Below are positions 23,744-31,802 of a stretch of DNA of 36,427 nt, in pieces; position 1 is the stretch's first letter; the number at the start of each line of letters is the position of its first letter. This DNA is from Alcaligenaceae bacterium. Its GTDB lineage: Bacteria; Pseudomonadota; Gammaproteobacteria; Burkholderiales; Burkholderiaceae_B. The DNA lies in contig JAAYGT010000099.1 in assembly GCA_012727555.1 (NCBI GenBank), positions 1 through 36,427 on the forward strand, in the 5' to 3' direction. Position numbers and translations under genes: made by a program. The notes under the pieces are model-generated. The model saw only the letters and a list, made by a program, of their open reading frames with translations, had not been told where the DNA came from and did not search any database.

Positions 23744-25921
23744 ATGCGCAACCTGGGCTTGCGCATTCTGCAACTTCCACTCTGGCGTTCCGCCATCGTA
23801 CGATGGCTGACCTTGTTCGTTGCCGCCCTGTTGTTGCTGAGTGTGGTCTTTGCACCCATGGGTGTGGCGCAGCAAACTGCATTTGCCGGTATCACGTTGC
23901 TCATTGCCCTGATCTTGAACAGGTTCACGACCAGCCGCCTGGCCTCGTTGATCCTGATCGTTCTGTCAGTGACCGCCTCGTTTCGCTACATGAACTGGCG
24001 CCTGACCGAAACACTGGGCTTCGAGAGTCTGCTTGACGCCGCCCTGGGCTACGGCCTGCTCATGGCTGAATTTTATGCACTGATCATGCTGCTGCTGGGC
24101 TATTTCCAGTCAGCCTGGCCCCTGCGACGCAAACCGGTTGCCCTGCCTGAAGACCTCAATGAGTGGCCCACGGTTGATGTCTTCATTCCAACCTATAACG
24201 AACCCCTGAGCGTTGTCCGCCTGACAGTGATCACCGCCCTTTCGCAAGATTGGCCGGCCGAAAAAATAAAAATATACGTGCTCGATGACGGACGACGCGA
24301 AGAGTTCCGTGATTTCTGCGACAGCGTGGGCGTGGGTTACCTGACACGTGACAACAACCGGCATGCCAAGGCAGGTAACATCAATTCGGCGCTGGACAAA
24401 ACCGATGGCGAATTCATTGCCATTTTCGATTGTGACCACGTACCGACACGATCGTTTCTGCAAGTATGTATGGGCTGGTTTCTGAAAGACCGCAACCTGG
24501 CCATGTTGCAGACACCGCACGTCTTCTTTTCCCCCGACCCGCTTGAAGAAAACCTGGAAGTTTTCCAGAAAGTGCCCAACGAAGGCCAGCTTTTCTACGG
24601 CCTGGTACAGGATGGCAACGATTTATGGAATGCCACCTTTTTCTGCGGCTCATGCGCCATTTTACGGCGCGAACACCTGCTGGCGATTGGCGGCATGGCG
24701 ACGGAAAGTGTCACCGAAGATGCCCTGACCGCCCTGAAAATGAACCGGGCCGGATTCAACACTGCCTATCTGGGCATCCCCCAGGCAGCCGGCCTGGCCA
24801 CTGAAAACCTGGCACGCCACGTTGGACAACGTATTCGCTGGGCGCGCGGCATGGCGCAGATACTGCGCAAATTCAACCCGATGGCCGGACCCGGGCTGAA
24901 ACTGAGTCAGCGCCTTTGCTATGCGGGTGCTGCCCTGCACTTCTTCTACGGCCTGCCCCGTATTGTGTTTCTTACCGCCCCGCTGGCCTACCTGTTTCTC
25001 GGGGCCGAAATTTTCCAGGCACCTGCACTGCTGATTGCGGTTTTTGTGCTGCCTCATATCCTGAGTGCACAAATCACCAATTCCCGGCTTCAGGGGAAGT
25101 ACAGGCATTCGTTGTGGAATGAAGTCTACGAATCGGTGCTGGCCTGGTACATTATGCGCCCCACCCTGGCCACGCTGGTGAATCCGGATTCGGCCACGTT
25201 CAACGTAACCGCGAAAGGGGGAACCAGCGACAAAGCCTATTTCGACTGGCTGATGGCACGCCCGTACATTGTTCTGCTGGTGCTCAACTGGGCTGGCTTC
25301 ATGGTAGGTTTGGCCATGATACTGCTGCACTGGCACGACAACGAACGCGTGCTTACGGCACTGCTCAACATGATCTGGACACTGCATAACATCATGATCT
25401 GTGGTGCCAGCGTGGCCGTCGCCGGCGAACAGCAACAAATGCGCAGCTCGCCACGCGTTGACGCCAGCATACCGGCCACGCTGTCCCTGCCCGATGGCCG
25501 TCGCGTGGCCTGCAATACCATCGATTTCTCACAAGAAGGTCTTGGGGTGAAACTGCCGGCGCCCATCGGACAAAATGTCGGCGATACACTCCTGCTGTCA
25601 CTCTTCCGGGGCGATGAAGAACGCATTTTCCCCGCACAGATCGTTTTCAAAAGTGACACCCGGGTCGGCTTGCGCTTCCAGAACCTGACGCTTGCGCAGC
25701 AGATTGAACTGGCCCAGATGACTTTTGCGCGTGCTGATATCTGGGCACGCACATGGCATGAAACCACACCAGACAAACCCATGGCCGCCGTGATTCAAAT
25801 TACCCGGATCGGTCTTCATGGCATGCACATGCTCATGAAGGAAAGCCTCGGTGCCTTGCGAAACAAGCTCCGGCGCACCCCGCAGCCAGAACATGCGACA
25901 ACCGAACCGCCAGCGTCATGA
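23744..25921 (+). CDS. bcsA: Cellulose synthase catalytic subunit BcsA
   Basis: Processive GT2 glycosyltransferase that polymerises UDP-glucose into beta-1,4-glucan and passes it across the inner membrane, 725 residues. Membrane segments flank the catalytic domain. Key residues are present: DDG at 181-183, DCD at 229-231, FFCG at 299-302, TED at 324-326 and QRIRW at 362-366. The C-terminal PilZ domain has both halves of the c-di-GMP site, RxxxR (R567, R571) and DxSxxG (D594, S596, G599), so activation by c-di-GMP is expected. ATG 23744 lies 2 nt after bcsQ; the bcsA stop overlaps the bcsB1 start (ATGA). No diguanylate cyclase is encoded in the window. Confidence 0.98.
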   Translation: MRNLGLRILQLPLWRSAIVRWLTLFVAALLLLSVVFAPMGVAQQTAFAGITLLIALILNRFTTSRLASLILIVLSVTASFRYMNWRLTETLGFESLLDAALGYGLLMAEFYALIMLLLGYFQSAWPLRRKPVALPEDLNEWPTVDVFIPTYNEPLSVVRLTVITALSQDWPAEKIKIYVLDDGRREEFRDFCDSVGVGYLTRDNNRHAKAGNINSALDKTDGEFIAIFDCDHVPTRSFLQVCMGWFLKDRNLAMLQTPHVFFSPDPLEENLEVFQKVPNEGQLFYGLVQDGNDLWNATFFCGSCAILRREHLLAIGGMATESVTEDALTALKMNRAGFNTAYLGIPQAAGLATENLARHVGQRIRWARGMAQILRKFNPMAGPGLKLSQRLCYAGAALHFFYGLPRIVFLTAPLAYLFLGAEIFQAPALLIAVFVLPHILSAQITNSRLQGKYRHSLWNEVYESVLAWYIMRPTLATLVNPDSATFNVTAKGGTSDKAYFDWLMARPYIVLLVLNWAGFMVGLAMILLHWHDNERVLTALLNMIWTLHNIMICGASVAVAGEQQQMRSSPRVDASIPATLSLPDGRRVACNTIDFSQEGLGVKLPAPIGQNVGDTLLLSLFRGDEERIFPAQIVFKSDTRVGLRFQNLTLAQQIELAQMTFARADIWARTWHETTPDKPMAAVIQITRIGLHGMHMLMKESLGALRNKLRRTPQPEHATTEPPAS

Positions 25922-28206
25922 AAACATGCACAAGGCTAACAAAGGTGATGGTGGGTTTGATTGTCGGGTGCGGCCTGCAGCTTGCCACGGCCAACGGGCA
26001 AAGTGTCACGCCCCTGCCCACGACAGAACCTGATCAAGCCGGTCACAGTACATCGTTACCCCTGGCGGGTGGGCCCTCAGTCGAAATGCGACAGGCGCAA
26101 ACACGCATACTGGCACTGAATAACCTGGGGCAGCGCTCGGCACTTGAACTGGCCGGCGTTGAAGACAGTCGTACACTGGCATTTGGCATACCGTACGACA
26201 AAAATGTCATCGCTGCCCAACTCAGATTGAATCTGAAGGCGTCAGCCGAGCTGCTTGAAAACCTGTCGCACCTGAGCATTCTTCTGAATGATGAAGTGGT
26301 TGGCACGCTGAAACTGCCCACCGTAACGACCGAGACAGGCCATGTCACGCTTGACCTGCCCGCACACAGAATCAAACGCAACAATACCCTGACATTCAAA
26401 CTGGTGGCCCACTACACCACGGCATGCGAAGCCCCGCGCCACCCGTCTCTCTGGCTGACCGTATTGCCCGACTCTGCGCTGGTGCTGCGCGAAGAGCACC
26501 GGCCTTTGCCCAACGACCTGTCCTTGCTGCCGGCACCCTTTTTCGAACCGGTTGACGAAGCGCCACTGAAACTGGCCTTCGTGCTGCCCGATCCGACACC
26601 TGCCAATCTGCAGGCAGCCGTCTCCGTGGCCTCGTGGTTCGGCCAACTGGCCGGGTACCGGGGCGTTGACTATACCGTGCACACTGAAGGCCTGCCATCA
26701 GGACATGCCATCGTGATTGCCCCGCCGGAATCGTTGCTGCCCGGATTGCCGCATAGTAATGAACCGGCCATTCACATGCTGGACAATCCGGTTGACCCCG
26801 CTGGCAAACTGCTTGTGCTGACCGGTAACAGTGCGTTGAACATTGAACGCGCTGCCCGGGCACTGGTCTTGTCAGCCCCGACCCTGTCCGGGGCTTCTGT
26901 ACGGGTCAAGCGCATGACTGAAACACCACGCGAGTCTTACGATGCCCCGGCCTGGCTTCCGTTGAACCGCGCAGTTGCACTGGGTGAATGGACTAATACC
27001 GCACGCCTTTCAGTTCAGGGCAGCAGACCTGCCCGGATCGAATTGCCGCTGCGCGTTGCCCCCGATCTGGCAGGGTGGAACCAGCCCAATGTCCCTTTGA
27101 ACCTTCGAATACATGATACGGTGCGCCACGGAACATCGCCCGGCATGCTGAAGGTGTATCTGAACCGTGAGCTGATCGAACAGATCGACCTGATGCCGCG
27201 CCCGTTTGAAGCAATACGTACTACCCTACAACTGACCCGACCGGCAGAGCGCGACGTGACGGTGCTGTTGCCTGTCGCTGCGCTGGGTGCGCAGCCCAAC
27301 CTGCAATTTCAGTTTATCTACCCGGAACCGCCCGAAGCCGAGTGCACCTACAACCTGACCGATACCCGGCGCGGCGCGATCGACCCGGCCTCGACACTGG
27401 ATCTGCGCGGCCTGACACATTACCTGGCCATGCCCGACATGGCCTCGTTCGGCAATGCCTTGTTCCCCTTTACTCGAATGGCTGACCTGAGTGAAACGCG
27501 GGTCGTTCTGGCGGCCGACTCAGGACCAGAGACCTACGCTGCCTTGCTGATGCTGGCGGCGCGGGCAGGTCAGTCGACCGGACATCCGGCAACGGGACTT
27601 GTCGTTCTGAAAGATCCGGAACCAGAAATGCTGGCGGGCCACGATATTCTGATTCTTGACGGTGGACCAGATACACGGGTTCTGGAGGCATGGCGGGCTC
27701 ACCTGCCTGCCGAGGGCTCACTGCAGGCCAGGCTATTGCCAGATCGTCCACCAATCGCCGGCTCGCTGGCTGCAGCCATTGCGACGGTTGAGCGCTGGCT
27801 GGGTAAAGGCGCCCCTGCGGAAGGTCAGCGCATTGAAACGGCCGCGCCGATCGCCGCCTTCATTGCCGGCTTCGAGTCTCCCCTGACCATCGGTCGCAGC
27901 GTCGTTGTGGTGTCTGGCGATAGTCCCGTTGCCCTGAAACGGATTGTCCAGCGTTTCAGTACCGACCCCGAGCAACTGCAACGGATGCAGGGTAGTGCCG
28001 TTGTGCTGGCCGCAGATACACTCTACACCGCAGACAATGAACGTACTTACCATGCCGGCGTGCTGGGTCCGATACGTTCATTGCTTTGGTATCTTGGAAG
28101 AAGCCCAATGCTCCTGACGCTGCTTTATCTTGCTGGCGGCCTGCTCGGCAGCATCATTATTTACCTTGCCCTGCGCCATCGTGCCCGGGATCGTCTGACG
28201 ACCTGA
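25918..28206 (+). CDS. bcsB: Cellulose synthase periplasmic subunit BcsB, first copy (diverged)
   Basis: Periplasmic partner of BcsA, 762 residues, that receives the glucan and anchors through a C-terminal membrane helix. Signal peptide MKTCTRLTKVMVGLIVGCGLQLATANG. The BcsB fold is shown by LSHLSILLNDEVVGTL, VAHYTTACEAP, PLPNDLSLLPAPFFEP, SYDAPAWLPLNRAVALGEW, the RGAIDPASTLDL block, FPFTRMADLSET and a final hydrophobic helix near 735-757. Compared with the second copy it is less standard in the first carbohydrate-binding half: for example VAHYTTACEAPRHPSLWL in place of the usual IGHYTLDCEDPLHSTLW. It follows bcsA with a 4-bp overlap and is followed 17 nt later by the second bcsB. Confidence 0.93.
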   Translation: MKTCTRLTKVMVGLIVGCGLQLATANGQSVTPLPTTEPDQAGHSTSLPLAGGPSVEMRQAQTRILALNNLGQRSALELAGVEDSRTLAFGIPYDKNVIAAQLRLNLKASAELLENLSHLSILLNDEVVGTLKLPTVTTETGHVTLDLPAHRIKRNNTLTFKLVAHYTTACEAPRHPSLWLTVLPDSALVLREEHRPLPNDLSLLPAPFFEPVDEAPLKLAFVLPDPTPANLQAAVSVASWFGQLAGYRGVDYTVHTEGLPSGHAIVIAPPESLLPGLPHSNEPAIHMLDNPVDPAGKLLVLTGNSALNIERAARALVLSAPTLSGASVRVKRMTETPRESYDAPAWLPLNRAVALGEWTNTARLSVQGSRPARIELPLRVAPDLAGWNQPNVPLNLRIHDTVRHGTSPGMLKVYLNRELIEQIDLMPRPFEAIRTTLQLTRPAERDVTVLLPVAALGAQPNLQFQFIYPEPPEAECTYNLTDTRRGAIDPASTLDLRGLTHYLAMPDMASFGNALFPFTRMADLSETRVVLAADSGPETYAALLMLAARAGQSTGHPATGLVVLKDPEPEMLAGHDILILDGGPDTRVLEAWRAHLPAEGSLQARLLPDRPPIAGSLAAAIATVERWLGKGAPAEGQRIETAAPIAAFIAGFESPLTIGRSVVVVSGDSPVALKRIVQRFSTDPEQLQRMQGSAVVLAADTLYTADNERTYHAGVLGPIRSLLWYLGRSPMLLTLLYLAGGLLGSIIIYLALRHRARDRLTT

Positions 28207-28223
28207 GCGTCCGGATCATCGCC

Positions 28224-30584
28224 ATGAATCAAGCCGCACTGCACCACCACGCCATGCCCCGCAAAGTTCTGAACAGCCTGCTGACTGCACTGCTGCTCGC
28301 AGGCTCAGGTCTGGTGCATGCCCAGAACCCGGCGGCAGCGCATGCCAACAGCATCGACAAACTGCCTGCTGATCTGATCCGGCCCCGCGCCACAGCTGAA
28401 CCCCAGGCACCGATCGTGTCTGATACGCGCTCGCGACATGTACTTTCATTAAGCGACATGGGGGCACGCTACCCGCTTAATTTGCGAGGTGTCGAGGGCA
28501 GCGACACGGTGGCGTTTCACGTTCCTTTGAATGAGCTCGTGGTTTCCGCGCGACTCAATCTTATCTACGCGTGGTCACCCGGGCTGCTTGACGAACTGTC
28601 GCATATCAACGTACTGGTCAATGACCAGGTGGCCTACAGCCTGCCCGTTCCCCGCGAACAGGCGGGTTCAAGCCAGCAACGCAGCATTGATATCCCCCCC
28701 TACCTCATTACCTCGAACAACCGGCTGCGATTGCAACTGATCGGCCACTACACCCTTGACTGCGAAGATCCTCTGCACTCAACGCTCTGGGCGAACATCA
28801 GTAACCAGAGCACGCTTGAACTGACGACCGAACGTCTGAAGCTTCCCAACGACCTGTCACTGCTGCCAAGTCCTTTTTTTGATCCCATGGACACCCGCCC
28901 GGTCACGGTGCCTGTTGTAATTGCCCAGGAACGCGATGCCGTGTCGCTTGAAGCGGCAGGTACAGTCGCCTCCTGGCTGGGCACACTGGGAAACACACAG
29001 GGCGTTGGCTTTACAGTCAGCTTCGGGCAAAACTTTCCAGCACGAGGCTCGGCGATCGTGATCGCCCGTGAAGCCACCGCAACGCAGCCAACGTCCAACC
29101 GGCGAGCCGGTGCAAGCGTGAGCATACGCGAAAACCCCAACGACCCCCTGGGCAAACTGCTGGTCATTTCGGGGCGTACCGATAGCGAATTGCGCACTGC
29201 AGCGCGTGCGCTGAGCACTGGCCGGGTCACCCTGGCCGGCGAAACGGTCATTGTCAGTGAAAACATCAGCCTGGCACCCAGGCAACCCTACGATGCACCC
29301 AACTGGCTGCCGTCCAACCGCGCGTTTCGCCTGGGTGAATGGTTCACGGCCGACGAACTGGCAGCCACTGGCTACGGGTCACCCGCCATCCGCCTGCCGC
29401 TTCGTATTGCGCCTGACCTGTTCGCCTGGCGTCAGGATCCCGTACCGCTGGAACTGAGTTTCCGCTATACCCCGCAACCGGGTCGCACCCAATCGGTCTT
29501 GCTGATCAACACAGACGGTCAATTCATTAATTCGGCCCCCTTGCTGTCACAAGAGCACATCCGGGACGACACCCTGCGTGCCTTGCTCAGGCGCACCGAC
29601 GAACTGCCGGTCAAAGCCCCCATGACCCTGCCGCTGGAACGCCTGCTCAATCAATCGGGCCTGGACTTCCATTTCGTGTTCGATTACAAGAAGGAGGGCG
29701 AGTGTCGCGATGCCTTGTCAGACAATGTACGTGGCGCCATCGACCCGGACACGACACTGGATCTGAGCGGCTACCCGCATTTCAAAGTCATGCCGGATCT
29801 TTCAGCTCTGGAACACAGCGGCTTTCCCTTTACCCGCATGGCCGACCTCTCCGAAACCACAGTCGTTTTTCCACCGGCACCGGCCACCCACGACATCGCA
29901 ACCTACCTGACCCTGATGGCCCGGTTCGGTCACTCAACCGGGTATCCAGCAACAGCGGTCAAGGTTGCGTTTGGCAACACAGGCCTGCAAAGCACAGATG
30001 ATTTGCTGGTGATCGCCTCGGGACCCAATCCCTGGCTGGCCAACTGGATCAGCCAGCAAGACAGCCCGCTCAATGCGCTGCAGCAACGATTTGCAACGTC
30101 AGACATGGTGTACGCCCTGAACACCTGGACACCTGCCGATGCCCGCGAACGGGAAAACCCGGCCCGGACCGAGCTGGAATTCTCACGCAACGGTGATCTT
30201 GCATTGATCACCGGGTTTGAGTCGCCCAACGCAAAAGGGAAAAGCGTGGTGGTCGTGGCAGCCACGTCCGCCACTGCCCAGGAAAATGTAACCCGACTGC
30301 TGCTGGAGGGCGACGCCCGCGGCCAACGCCTGGCCGGCAGTGCCAGTGTGCTCAATCAGAACACACTGACTCCGCTGGTGTCAGACTACACCTACCATGT
30401 TGGCGCCCTGCCACCGCTACGCTACCTGGAATGGCTGATCGCCCCCTACTGGCGCAATGCACCGTCACTTCATGTGCTGGCCGGTGTCGGCCTGTTCCTG
30501 TTTTTGATCCTCGTCTGGTCGGTCTGGCGCAGACTGACGCGAAGAAAGCGCCTGGCCAACGATACGCCCCCCAAAAAAGGCTGA
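28224..30584 (+). CDS. bcsB: Cellulose synthase periplasmic subunit BcsB, second copy (canonical)
   Basis: Second full-length BcsB, 786 residues from the ATG at 28224; ATG 28254 is an alternative that starts right at the signal peptide (MPRKVLNSLLTALLLAGSGLVHA). It keeps the usual BcsB wording: ARLNLIYAWSPGLLDELSHINVLVNDQVA, IGHYTLDCEDPLHSTLWANISNQSTLEL, LPNDLSLLPSPFFDPMDTRPV, PYDAPNWLPSNRAFRLGEW, RGAIDPDTTLDLSGY and FPFTRMADLSET. A C-terminal membrane helix (SLHVLAGVGLFLFLILVWSVW) is followed by a basic tail. No frameshift or lost domain is seen, so it should make a working protein. It resembles the canonical family more than the copy next to bcsA does. Two different subunits in the periplasmic crown are possible. 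Confidence 0.93.
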   Translation: MNQAALHHHAMPRKVLNSLLTALLLAGSGLVHAQNPAAAHANSIDKLPADLIRPRATAEPQAPIVSDTRSRHVLSLSDMGARYPLNLRGVEGSDTVAFHVPLNELVVSARLNLIYAWSPGLLDELSHINVLVNDQVAYSLPVPREQAGSSQQRSIDIPPYLITSNNRLRLQLIGHYTLDCEDPLHSTLWANISNQSTLELTTERLKLPNDLSLLPSPFFDPMDTRPVTVPVVIAQERDAVSLEAAGTVASWLGTLGNTQGVGFTVSFGQNFPARGSAIVIAREATATQPTSNRRAGASVSIRENPNDPLGKLLVISGRTDSELRTAARALSTGRVTLAGETVIVSENISLAPRQPYDAPNWLPSNRAFRLGEWFTADELAATGYGSPAIRLPLRIAPDLFAWRQDPVPLELSFRYTPQPGRTQSVLLINTDGQFINSAPLLSQEHIRDDTLRALLRRTDELPVKAPMTLPLERLLNQSGLDFHFVFDYKKEGECRDALSDNVRGAIDPDTTLDLSGYPHFKVMPDLSALEHSGFPFTRMADLSETTVVFPPAPATHDIATYLTLMARFGHSTGYPATAVKVAFGNTGLQSTDDLLVIASGPNPWLANWISQQDSPLNALQQRFATSDMVYALNTWTPADARERENPARTELEFSRNGDLALITGFESPNAKGKSVVVVAATSATAQENVTRLLLEGDARGQRLAGSASVLNQNTLTPLVSDYTYHVGALPPLRYLEWLIAPYWRNAPSLHVLAGVGLFLFLILVWSVWRRLTRRKRLANDTPPKKG

Positions 30585-30590
30585 CACCTC

Positions 30591-31802
30591 ATGTTCAAGC
30601 TCACACAATGGATGCCCCGTGCCCTGCTCAGTGCCGTGTTGATGTTGCCCGTGCTGGCGCAGGGCCGTACAGAAACCCGGTGCTCACCGCCCGACTGGCC
30701 CCACTGGAACCAGTTCGTGCGTCATTTTGTACAAGACAGTGGCCGCGTTCTTGACGCCACCACGCCCCGACAACACAGCACGTCGGAAAGTCAGTCATAC
30801 GGTATGTTTTTCGCGCTGGTTGCCGGCGACCGGCCCACTTTTGACAAAATGTGGTCCTGGAGCATCAACAACCTGGGAGCCGGTGACCTGACCAAACGCC
30901 TGCCGGCATGGCTCTGGGGCAAGGCGGATGACGGCACATGGCGTGTGATCGATCCCAACTCGGCCTCGGATGCCGACCTGTGGTTTGCCTACGCACTGCT
31001 TGAGGCTGGCAGGCTCTGGAGGGAGCCCGCCTATACACAGGCGGCCCAACGTTTGCTGACACTGGTTGAAGGCCAGGAAATTCTCTACCTGCCCGGATTC
31101 GGCCTGATGCTTTCACCGGGGCGCGATGGCTTTGCCAAACCGGATCAGGGCACTTGGGTTCTGAACCCGAGCTACATGCCTGTTCCGGTACTGAGACGCT
31201 TGGCACAACACGCGCCTGCAGGGCCCTGGAACGCCCTGGCTAACAATACCCGCACCTTGCTGGAACAGGCCTCGCCTGCCGGATTTGCGCCCGACTGGAC
31301 ACGCTACACATCGAACACCGCGACACCGGGCTTTGGCCCGGACCCCGACAAAGGCAATGTGGGCAGTTACGATGCCATTCGCACGTATTTGTGGGCGGGC
31401 ATGACGCCGCGAGAGGACCCGCTGTTCGCCCCCGTCCTGGCTGCACTGCGCGGCATGACGAACGCAACGGCGCAGTCCAGCCCCCCGTTCCCGCCAGAGA
31501 AAGTGGATACGCGTACGGGCACATTCAGCGGCACCGGCCCTTTCGGGTTTTCTGCAGCGCTTCTGCCTTACTTTCAGGCACTGGGCCATACTGAACTGGC
31601 ACAAAAACAACTGGAACGCGTTCAAACTGCTGCAGATGAAGCCTTGAGTGCGCAAACCCTGCAAAAAAACCCGCCCCCCTACTATGATTACATGCTGACT
31701 TTATTTGGCCTGGGCTGGTACGAACAACGTTACCGCTTCATGGCCGATGGAACATTATCTTTACCCTGGGAGGCAACATGCCGCGGCCGCACACAACCCT
31801 AG
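30591..31802 (+). CDS. bcsZ: Endo-1,4-beta-glucanase BcsZ (glycoside hydrolase family 8)
   Basis: Periplasmic cellulase of 403 residues that trims glucan during cellulose secretion. Signal peptide MFKLTQWMPRALLSAVLMLPVLAQG. GH8 marks: STSESQSYGMFFALV with candidate general acid E66, RLPAWLWGKADDGTW, DPNSASDADLWFAYALLEAGRLW, WVLNPSYMPVPVLRR and GNVGSYDAIRTYLW with candidate base D261. E. coli BcsZ reads SEGQSYG at the catalytic glutamate; here it is SESQSYG, a Gly to Ser change next to it. The start lies 6 nt after bcsB2. The 3' end holds the ribosome binding site and first 25 bp of bcsC. Confidence 0.96.
   Translation: MFKLTQWMPRALLSAVLMLPVLAQGRTETRCSPPDWPHWNQFVRHFVQDSGRVLDATTPRQHSTSESQSYGMFFALVAGDRPTFDKMWSWSINNLGAGDLTKRLPAWLWGKADDGTWRVIDPNSASDADLWFAYALLEAGRLWREPAYTQAAQRLLTLVEGQEILYLPGFGLMLSPGRDGFAKPDQGTWVLNPSYMPVPVLRRLAQHAPAGPWNALANNTRTLLEQASPAGFAPDWTRYTSNTATPGFGPDPDKGNVGSYDAIRTYLWAGMTPREDPLFAPVLAALRGMTNATAQSSPPFPPEKVDTRTGTFSGTGPFGFSAALLPYFQALGHTELAQKQLERVQTAADEALSAQTLQKNPPPYYDYMLTLFGLGWYEQRYRFMADGTLSLPWEATCRGRTQP

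Noticed and set aside
24662-25438. 258-codon minus-strand frame inside bcsA
   Set aside because: Shadow of the catalytic domain of BcsA; rich in His, Gln and Arg with no coherent fold.
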